A stretch of DNA of 47,831 nucleotides. Origin: JBNKEI01 sp050288705. Lineage in GTDB: Bacteria > Myxococcota > Myxococcia > Myxococcales > UBA5297. The stretch spans positions 1-47,831 of the forward strand of contig JBNKEI010000046.1 in assembly GCA_050288705.1 (NCBI GenBank), in the 5' to 3' direction. Made by a program: the position numbers and the translations under genes. The notes beneath the pieces are model-generated. The model made no database searches. It saw only the letters and a list, made by a program, of their open reading frames with translations, and was not told where the DNA came from. The first letter of the stretch is position 1; every line of letters begins with the position of its first letter. Shown here piece by piece: positions 41,865 to 47,831 of this stretch.

Positions 41865-43727
41865 ATGCACGCATTCTCTCACTCTATCCATCTACTCTAT
41901 GTGCCGACTCTCTGCTGCAATCTCGATTGCGCCTATTGCTATCTTGGTGAGCAAACGAGTAAAGCGAACCTGGAAATCGATTCGGAACGTGCTGCTTCGA
42001 CCTTGCGTTACGCGCTCCAAAAGTTAAGAGACTCCGGTGTGTTAGCCTTCAATCTCTCGTTGCACGGAGGCGAAGTAACTACACTTCCCGTGACAGTATT
42101 GGAGGAATTGTTTGCATTAATACGCGACCATTACCGTTTTAATTTTGACGCCATTCATGCTCTGGGGCATAAAAAATCGGCACCTCATATAAAGACCAAC
42201 CTTTATACGTTCGCGCCACTTTACGAGCTTTTCAATAGATATCGCGTTTCTATCAGTGCCAGCATCGATCTCCCGCTCGCACTGCAGGAACAATATCGCA
42301 TTTCGCGGGGTGGCAAGAAATGGCTTGCGGGCGCGCATGAAAATTTGCAGCTTTTGGCGCGCTATCCGCATGCTAAAAAAATATCGGCAACCCTTTGCCG
42401 CGAGCACGTACAAAACATCCCAGCAATTATTGATGATATTTGGTTCATTCACAACGAATTAGGCTATGACATGAATCAATTCAATATCATGTTTGCTTTT
42501 GATTCGGCTTTTAATCGTGCGCATAATAAAGAAACGGCTCTACATCCAAAACCCTCGGCAGCATCCTCGCCGGCGGCGCTCTGGATGGCGGCATCCCCGG
42601 AGCAGCAGTTGGCACTTTACAATGGGCTAAAAGCTGCCTTTGTAGGAACTGACTTGGAAGATGGCTTGCGCCGGAACTGGTTCGACGAATTCACTCCCAG
42701 CTACTGCACTAATGCGTACAATTGCGGCCAACGTTTCTTTCTATTGCAGAGCGATGGCAATGTATATTCCTGTGTTCGCGGGCAAGGTATCGAGCAATTC
42801 TATTACGGCAATATTTATAGCGACAGCGTCCAAGATATCCTCTCCAACGGCGCACGCAAAATTGAACAAGCGCATCGTTTATACGGATTTGATGCCAATT
42901 GCCAATCGTGTAACTATCTTTCGCAGTGCCATACTGGCTGCCCAGTGGTAAAGTTCCAAAACAACAGCAGACGCTCCTACACCTGCGAAATACAACGGGC
43001 GATTTACAAAGACTACCCACAGTCATATCCACCGGCGACACTGGAACAGCAGCGCAAAGATGCTCAGTGGTACATACGTAGTATGCACCCGCAGTTAGCT
43101 TTGGCCGATAATGACATTTTCCAGCCAGACGGCATTCTTCTGCCTAGCGAATTAATTGAAGAAAAAAATACACTTCGTGCAATTATCGCCTCCGACCCAA
43201 TCTTGCAAATCCTTTACAGTGAGGACGCCTTTTTGCTCGAGCTTAATGGGGAAATGATTCGCCTCACTTCGCAGATACTTAAAGAACAGGCTACTTGGCA
43301 CACGCTGGTCCCAAAGGATTGCATACGAGTACATATGCGTCGCAGCATATTCGACGCAGCTTGCCCCGAATTCTTACGAAATTCATTGTTCCTACAAATG
43401 CTACGCAATACGAAGGTTGTTTATGGTGATGAAAAACGTGAAAAGCAAGAGCATATACTTACTTACCAATTATATGCCAATTGTCTTAAAAAAAGCGAAT
43501 TGATGGGCGCGGAATGGCTTATGGCTGATCTCTCTGCTTTGATCGAACTAAATCGTCCGCATTATCGAAATGGAGTGCGCAATAATTTATTTTTCACTAC
43601 TTTTTTTCTGCGCGAATACCATTACCAAAAGCAAAAAAATAACGCCTTCTACCATATCCAGGCAATAAACCTGCCGTTCCAAAACTTCGAATTTCATTAT
43701 TTGCTGGGAGCAGAAGAAATTTTATGA
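41865..43727 (+). CDS. Radical SAM/SPASM peptide maturase-like protein
   Basis: A 620-residue protein. The cluster motif is LCCNLDCAYCYLGEQ (Cys18, Cys22, Cys25), followed by NLSLHGGEVTTLP at 63-75, a standard radical SAM core. A SPASM-type C-terminal region binds auxiliary clusters: Cys281, 287, 303, 346, 349, 355, 359 and 374 (CGQRFF, GNVYSC, CQSCNYLSQCHTGC). Residues 385-620 form an additional region with no motif I recognise. Enzymes with this layout install C-C, C-S or related cross-links or epimers in ribosomal peptides. Its stop overlaps the next gene's ATG by 4 nt (ATGA); the neighbour with a poly-Asn tail is the obvious substrate candidate. Anaerobic sulfatase maturase is an alternative role, but no sulfatase is present. 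Confidence 0.85.
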   Translation: MHAFSHSIHLLYVPTLCCNLDCAYCYLGEQTSKANLEIDSERAASTLRYALQKLRDSGVLAFNLSLHGGEVTTLPVTVLEELFALIRDHYRFNFDAIHALGHKKSAPHIKTNLYTFAPLYELFNRYRVSISASIDLPLALQEQYRISRGGKKWLAGAHENLQLLARYPHAKKISATLCREHVQNIPAIIDDIWFIHNELGYDMNQFNIMFAFDSAFNRAHNKETALHPKPSAASSPAALWMAASPEQQLALYNGLKAAFVGTDLEDGLRRNWFDEFTPSYCTNAYNCGQRFFLLQSDGNVYSCVRGQGIEQFYYGNIYSDSVQDILSNGARKIEQAHRLYGFDANCQSCNYLSQCHTGCPVVKFQNNSRRSYTCEIQRAIYKDYPQSYPPATLEQQRKDAQWYIRSMHPQLALADNDIFQPDGILLPSELIEEKNTLRAIIASDPILQILYSEDAFLLELNGEMIRLTSQILKEQATWHTLVPKDCIRVHMRRSIFDAACPEFLRNSLFLQMLRNTKVVYGDEKREKQEHILTYQLYANCLKKSELMGAEWLMADLSALIELNRPHYRNGVRNNLFFTTFFLREYHYQKQKNNAFYHIQAINLPFQNFEFHYLLGAEEIL

Positions 43728-44176
43728 ACACGCCCGAGCTCGAACGTATCGCTTACACTGTGGAATGCTTCCTTAATGCCATCAGCATTAGCGATGGTCC
43801 ATCACGCACCGAAATGGAGGAATTCCTGGTGCATTGGCTTGCCAAAACATCGCGCTCCAAAAACGATTACCTAATCTATAATAATTCGAGGATCGAGCTT
43901 TTTCTAAATAGCAGATCGATCAAAAGTTTTGACCTGCCGCAGGTAACGCTGCCTCAAACCATTTGGTGTGACGGTCGCAAAATAGCAGTCATCGATGAAA
44001 AAAAATTCCATGCCGATGGCTCGCTGGTTATGCTCGGTACAGCTGGTCTACTGCTCACAGTATCTGCCGGCAATGCGGAAGCAAGAAATAAAAAAAATGG
44101 TGGATTCTCAAACAATAACAACAATAATAATAACAACAATAACAATAATAATAATAATAACAATAATAATGGCTAA
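43724..44176 (+). CDS. Putative radical SAM substrate with C-terminal poly-asparagine tail
   Basis: A 150-residue protein. Residues 1-100 look like a folded domain or long leader (PELERIAYTVECFLNAISI, EEFLVHWLAKTSRSKNDYLI). Residues 101-120 are a hydrophobic, signal-like stretch, LVMLGTAGLLLTVSAGNAEA, with Ala-x-Ala at its end. The tail is RNKKNGGFSN, where Phe128-Ser129-Asn130 begins a run of 20 Asn and ends in a single Gly. Both codons are used (7 AAC, 13 AAT). The gene starts inside the radical SAM stop codon, which is typical of precursor-maturase pairs. Internal signal and Gly-Gly-Phe recall Gly-rich-repeat (Grr) substrates, but the poly-Asn tail is not something I can match. Confidence 0.7.
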   Translation: MNTPELERIAYTVECFLNAISISDGPSRTEMEEFLVHWLAKTSRSKNDYLIYNNSRIELFLNSRSIKSFDLPQVTLPQTIWCDGRKIAVIDEKKFHADGSLVMLGTAGLLLTVSAGNAEARNKKNGGFSNNNNNNNNNNNNNNNNNNNNG

Positions 44177-44328
44177 CTAAGCTTTTTTAAATATGATTAG
44201 CTCATGTTCTAGTCGTAACTGGATCACTGACTCGGAGTACGATTCTTTGGTTGGGTGCCTACTCACCAGTTGAGAAGACTGTGAGAAGACTACTTGACTA
44301 AGTGCGGTTTGTTTGCATTCTCTCACCT

Positions 44329-45012
44329 ATGCCGATACTACGTGGAGCAGTAACCTTTTCCCGATTCCGAGTGCAGACGCCTGAGCCAGCGAACTTGTCT
44401 CCTGCGAAGGTGCCCCCTGCGAAGCCGTCTTTAGCGAAGCTCTCTAATGAAGCTAAGCAGCTTGGAAAGAGCTTAAAAAACAGAGGGTTTGAGCCAATTG
44501 ATCGCAAGGGTGATGAAGAGCGATCCGCAGGTTTCGTAGAGTTAGAAGATCACGATTCTATCGAATTTGCGCCTGGCAATCTTTACTTTGGTGAGTACGC
44601 GCTGTTTAGCTATCGCGTAGAAACGTTAAAGGTGCCAAGTGCGCTCCTAAAAGCAGAGCACGAAAAGTGGTGCCGGGAGTATGAGCGGGAAAAAGGGCAT
44701 CCCCCCAAGCGCTACGAAAAAACCGAAAACCGACTGGCCCTGCGGCAAGCCTTGCGTTCCCGAGCAGTGCCCACTAACAAAGTTCACGACATATGTTGGA
44801 ATTTGAAAACCGGGGAGATGCAAATATGGGCATCGTCGCGAACGGTGGTGGACGAAATTCAACAAGCCATTGAGAAAGCCTGTGACCTAACGCTTGCTGC
44901 TATGGTGCCTTTGGCAGTGGCCCAGGCGTTGGGAATTGACGAGAAAGATTTGCAGCCTACCGCAGAGTTGAGCTGGCCAGAATTTGAGGGAGAAGCAAAT
45001 GGGAAGGCGTGA
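44329..45012 (+). CDS. RdgC-like protein, N-terminal part
   Basis: A 227-residue protein beginning MPILRGAVTFSRFRV. A Pro/Ala/Lys-rich linker (PAKVPPAKPSLAKL) leads to a region resembling RdgC: FGEYALFSYRVETLKVPSALLKAE, ENRLALRQALRSRAVPTNKV, DICWNLKTGEMQIWASS. RdgC is a ring-shaped DNA-binding protein that limits RecA filament formation. Here the protein lacks the RdgC C-terminal half, which seems to be carried by the next, overlapping gene. GTG 44302 is an alternative start; no strong ribosome site is seen. Confidence 0.65.
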   Translation: MPILRGAVTFSRFRVQTPEPANLSPAKVPPAKPSLAKLSNEAKQLGKSLKNRGFEPIDRKGDEERSAGFVELEDHDSIEFAPGNLYFGEYALFSYRVETLKVPSALLKAEHEKWCREYEREKGHPPKRYEKTENRLALRQALRSRAVPTNKVHDICWNLKTGEMQIWASSRTVVDEIQQAIEKACDLTLAAMVPLAVAQALGIDEKDLQPTAELSWPEFEGEANGKA

Positions 45013-45676
45013 GCAGGCGCGCGAGGAAGCAGCCTTTTTGCGTGGCGAGGTAGGAATCGATGGCCAGGCAACCGAAGAACAGCAAGACGAAGCAGAGGTT
45101 GAATTAGGAAAAGCCCGTGAGCAATACTTGCGAGGCAAGGCGTATCTCGGCCGCGAATTTCTCACCTGGCTGCTTTGGCGTAGCGAAACTGGTGAGGCAG
45201 TTCTTGAGCGCGATGGCGAACCGTTAACCGTATTGTACGCTTCCAAAGTGATGCTGCGAGGAATAGCCGGAGAAGTTACCGAGCTCACCGCACGCGGGTC
45301 TATGGCTCCCTATTCAGTACTGGTGCGTTACGCACTAGAGAAAGGGCTGTTGTTGCATTCAGCAAGAATTTTGCTGACCCATGGAGAGCAAACCTTTGAG
45401 TTCACCTTGGACGCGGAATACCTAGACGTAAAAAGCGCCAAGCTTCCTGAGCTTTTAAGCGAACAAGAAGACGAGGTTATTACCGAGCGCATTTGGCTCG
45501 CCGAACAGTTATCTGGGCATTTGCAGGCATTGTTGGAAGAATTTTTGCGGCTGCGCGCTAGTCAGAGCTGGAGTCGCAATGTTGTACCGCAGCTTAAACA
45601 GTGGATGTCGATGGGAAATCTCTCGCCCCAGACCCCTTCAGCCGACGGGCTTGAAACTGCTATCTTGGCTAAGTGA
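44999..45676 (+). CDS. RdgC-like protein, C-terminal part
   Basis: A 225-residue protein that overlaps the previous gene by 14 bp in another frame, with GGGAGAAG before ATG 44999. It contains YLGREFLTWLLWRSE, LTVLYASKVMLRG and later EFTLDAEYLDVKSAKLPEL, with a C-terminal helical part FLRLRASQSW. Proteins of this kind accompany RdgC-like N-terminal proteins in deltaproteobacteria, so the two probably form one complex. The link to RdgC is from sequence resemblance and operon position. Confidence 0.6.
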   Translation: MGRREQAREEAAFLRGEVGIDGQATEEQQDEAEVELGKAREQYLRGKAYLGREFLTWLLWRSETGEAVLERDGEPLTVLYASKVMLRGIAGEVTELTARGSMAPYSVLVRYALEKGLLLHSARILLTHGEQTFEFTLDAEYLDVKSAKLPELLSEQEDEVITERIWLAEQLSGHLQALLEEFLRLRASQSWSRNVVPQLKQWMSMGNLSPQTPSADGLETAILAK

Positions 45677-45731
45677 TTGTAGAGCATTGGGGTAGGTCTT
45701 TGATGCTGATCATCAACTGACAGGAGGGGTA

Positions 45732-46850
45732 GTGGAATCGCCGCTAACAGAGAACCCCGATGATCTTATTGGGGAATCCAATCCCCCGTCTGACACCAGC
45801 AGCGCAGCGCGGCTGCGGAGAATCATCCTCGTAGTCATAGCCGTTGGGGTCAGTGTTTTGTTCCTGTGGATGATCCAGCGCTTTATTATGGCGCTGTTTT
45901 TGGCTGCCATCCTGGCTGGACTTTTCCACCCTCTTTACCGCTTGCTCGAACAGCGCTTTCACGGACGCAAGCAGTTAGCCTCGATGACCACACTGCTGAT
46001 CGTGCTCCTTCTGGTGGTGCTGCCTATCGTGGCTCTTCTCGGCCTGGTAACGGCACAAGCATACCAACTGGCCCAGGCCGCTATGCCATGGGTGGAAGCG
46101 CAGATGCAGCGCGGTAGCGAGATCGAACAATCTCTTCAGTCCCTCCCTTACTATGAGTATGTCAGTCCGTACCGGGACGAAATTCTGCAAAAGATCGCCA
46201 GCCTCGCGAGCCAACTCGGTGGCTTCGTTGTCGACGCTCTGACCGCGGTTGCGGCAAAGACGGTCGCCTTGCTGCTGTCATTATTTGTGATGCTGTATGC
46301 CATGTATTTCTTCCTAATAAGCGGTCACGCATTGCTGCGTCGTATTCTCTACTATTTGCCGCTGCCATCCGCCGACGAAGACCAAATGGTGGAAAGATTT
46401 CTATCGGTAACCCGCGCCACTCTCAAAGGGACGCTGGTAATTGGAATACTGCAGGGCATGCTTGCCGGACTTGCCTTCAGGATTGCGGGAATTGAGGGTG
46501 CAGCCTTCTGGGGAACCATGATGGCAGTGCTTTCAGTTATCCCTGGTCTTGGTCCGACTATTGTCTGGTTGCCAGCAGTTATTTACCTGTTGATGGTTGG
46601 CCGAGTGGGCGCCGGTATCGCCCTGTTAGTCTGGTGCGCTGGCATTGTCAGCACGATTGACAACCTACTTCGGCCGCGCCTGGTTGGCAGAGACGCCAAG
46701 ATGCCTGATCTGCTCATTTTGCTTTCGACACTTGGTGGCATTATCGCTTTCGGTGCCATTGGCTTCATCATCGGCCCGATAATTGCCGCGGTATTCGTTA
46801 CCGCCTGGGACCTTTATGGTAGCGCGTTTCGCGGTCTGCTGCCTGACTAA
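45732..46850 (+). CDS. AI-2E family membrane transporter
   Basis: A 372-residue polytopic protein of the UPF0118/AI-2E family. About eight membrane segments are seen (30-50, 55-75, 85-105, 160-200, 230-255, 260-300, 305-325, 335-365), with family motifs GTLVIGILQGMLAGLAFRIAG, VLSVIPGLGPTIVWLPA and RPRLVGRDAKMPDLLILLS. Members move solutes such as autoinducer-2 or Na+/H+; the substrate here is unknown. The start is GTG 45732 after AGGAGGGG. It looks GC-richer than neighbouring genes, possibly from transfer. Confidence 0.88.
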   Translation: MESPLTENPDDLIGESNPPSDTSSAARLRRIILVVIAVGVSVLFLWMIQRFIMALFLAAILAGLFHPLYRLLEQRFHGRKQLASMTTLLIVLLLVVLPIVALLGLVTAQAYQLAQAAMPWVEAQMQRGSEIEQSLQSLPYYEYVSPYRDEILQKIASLASQLGGFVVDALTAVAAKTVALLLSLFVMLYAMYFFLISGHALLRRILYYLPLPSADEDQMVERFLSVTRATLKGTLVIGILQGMLAGLAFRIAGIEGAAFWGTMMAVLSVIPGLGPTIVWLPAVIYLLMVGRVGAGIALLVWCAGIVSTIDNLLRPRLVGRDAKMPDLLILLSTLGGIIAFGAIGFIIGPIIAAVFVTAWDLYGSAFRGLLPD

Positions 46851-46882
46851 AACCAAATAGAAAATATGGCTACTAAGTCAAA

Positions 46883-47551
46883 ATGGACAGCCGACTGCGC
46901 ACTGGCCTGGTGCGTAAAATCATGTACTACTGGGCACGGGCTTACACTGGCGACTTAAAGAAAGGAGAACCCCATGCCTTTCTAGTTCCAACTGTAAGTA
47001 TAGTGTGGCTCAACGATACTCTGACCAAAGACCCCCAGTTGCACAGTATTTTTAGAGTTTTGGAGCAGACCACTCTCACCAGGTTTTCGAGCGACCTAGA
47101 AATTCACTTAATAGAGCTGCCAAAGCTCGACAATTCTAGTGAAAAAAACCTGGAGCTTGAACTTGGACCGATTGGGGCTAAACTTAGAAGATGGGCTAGG
47201 TTTTTCTCCGCCAAAAAAGAGGAGGAGTTCGAAAAGCTGACTAAGGAGGACTCGATCATGCGTGAAGCCAAAGATGCCCTAGAACGCATTTCCAATCTAC
47301 CAGAGTGGTGCAATGCTGCCGCATTGCGGCAACGAGCACTCGACGGATACTGGATTGAAATGACTGCTGCCAGGGAAGAAGGCGAAGCTAAAGCTCTGTT
47401 AAGGGTTTTAGAAAGACGATTCGGTTCGGTAAGTCCATGTCTTCACGATCAAATTATGAAGGCTGATATTGGCGATATTGAAAAATGGTTAGATTGTGCC
47501 ATTGATGCATCAACCGTTCCGTTAGACCTACCCAAATCTAAACATAGGTAG
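46883..47551 (+). pseudogene. Rpn-type PD-(D/E)XK nuclease/transposase, 5'-truncated
   Basis: The frame encodes the central and C-terminal parts of an Rpn (recombination-promoting nuclease) family protein: MYYWARAYTGDLKKGEPHAF, VPTVSIVWLND, and a C-terminal DUF4351-like part AKALLRVLERRFGSVSP, EKWLDCAIDAST. The N-terminal region that would hold LNPKxDxAFKxIF and the first nuclease residues is missing, and ATG 46883 is just the first Met left. The last codons run into the right end of the adjoining TnpB element. Likely inactive. Confidence 0.7.
47528..47551. repeat. Hairpin at the TnpB element end
   Basis: CTACC (47528-47532) and GGTAG (47547-47551) form a 5-bp stem around a 14-nt loop. Right ends of IS200/IS605 elements often show a subterminal CTACC...GGTAG hairpin directly after tnpB. 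It spans the tnpB stop and the Rpn stop, so the element boundary lies close to here. Confidence 0.45.
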
Positions 47552-47831
47552 TTATGGAGCTAACTTCCTGCTTCATCGAGGCTGGTTTCGTTCTAGACTT
47601 ACATCTAGAGCCAGAGCCTTCCTCTCCACAGGCTGACGCGGTGGAACTCACCGCCAAAATCTTCAAATTTATGGCCGCATTTAAATCTCTATCGTGGCAA
47701 GCATTACAAACTGGGCAAATCCATTCTCGTATTGAGAGGGGCAAGGCTTCAAGCTTATGTCCGCAGCAAGAACAAATTTTGCTGCTAGCAAAAAAACGAT
47801 CGGCTGTAACAAGCTTGCAACCATGCATATC
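47538..47831 (-). CDS. tnpB: TnpB (IS200/IS605 family OrfB), C-terminal part, N-terminus off right edge
   Basis: The frame is open to the right edge. The visible 97 residues carry the OrfB zinc ribbon, with CSCCGHK and CPVCNACHDRDLNAAINLK, the latter including the last RuvC-like Asp (HDRDLNAA). The tail, AVSSTASACGEEGSGSRC then KTRTKPASMKQE-like SRTKPASMKQEVSS, is typical of IS1341/IS605-type TnpB, an RNA-guided DNA endonuclease. Its stop overlaps the Rpn remnant by 14 bp on the opposite strand. Confidence 0.9.
   Translation of the reverse strand, partial: DMHGCKLVTADRFFASSKICSCCGHKLEALPLSIREWICPVCNACHDRDLNAAINLKILAVSSTASACGEEGSGSRCKSRTKPASMKQEVSSITTYV

Noticed and set aside
44087..44176. 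Poly-Asn tract as assembly artefact or pure microsatellite
   Set aside because: The two codons are mixed irregularly and the frame ends properly in Gly-stop; still worth confirming in raw reads.

Overview
The window looks like chromosome of a flagellated Gram-negative bacterium of the old deltaproteobacterial / Myxococcota-like type. The pointers are a response regulator-DUF4388-DnaJ-TPR fusion, an FHA-GAF-class III cyclase beside a Ser/Thr protein kinase, a Cys-rich VWA lipoprotein, a SurA-N-like secreted protein and a two-gene RdgC-like pair. The base composition looks close to even, lower than usual for free-living myxobacteria. The lineage assignment is an inference from domain architecture, not from a marker gene.

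Left edge (1-2950): accessory and host-interaction DNA. A long minus-strand gene, open at the left edge, encodes a Ser/Asn-rich N-terminus, about 14 leucine-rich repeats and the visible part of a NEL-type (IpaH/SspH-like) E3 ubiquitin ligase domain with its Cys-x-Asp motif. This suggests a eukaryote-associated life. Next to it lie an IS1595-family transposase remnant and a frameshifted, truncated gene.

Core (3158-39959): mostly intact housekeeping and signalling genes. In order: MobB/MobA-like fusion; RR-DUF4388-DnaJ-TPR; SNF2/RapA-like helicase; FHA-GAF-adenylate cyclase; Ser/Thr kinase; coaBC; a three-gene operon with a membrane histidine kinase and a polyprenyl-synthetase-fold protein; B12-binding-type radical SAM protein; dCMP deaminase; hybrid kinase, HEAT protein and DnaJ; RimI; SurA-N-like protein; PyrK-like; prfB with a programmed +1 frameshift; VWA lipoprotein; Lon; ECF sigma and its likely membrane partner; ilvD; GT4 glycosyltransferase; membrane gluzincin-TPR protein; CheX-like protein; and flgF-flgG-flgA.

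Rearranged stretch (39960-41305): a 5'-truncated fliJ copy carrying a 117-bp hairpin insertion, a solitary Phd/YefM antitoxin fused by deletion to the last residues of a PIN toxin, a 26-bp stray copy of flgG sequence, and then the intact fliJ. It reads like a duplication hotspot.

Radical SAM / poly-asparagine cassette (41390-44176): the most novel system here. Three genes lie 1 nt apart or overlap by 4 nt: a small two-TM protein, a 620-residue radical SAM/SPASM protein with an unassigned C-terminal region, and a 150-residue protein that has an N-terminal domain, a signal-like hydrophobic stretch and a C-terminal tail Gly-Gly-Phe-Ser-(Asn)20-Gly. The layout is that of a RiPP-type maturase with its substrate; the product is unknown.

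Right edge (44329-47831): RdgC-like pair, AI-2E family permease with a GC-richer look, a 5'-truncated Rpn-type nuclease, and the C-terminus of a TnpB whose element end overlaps the end of the Rpn gene.
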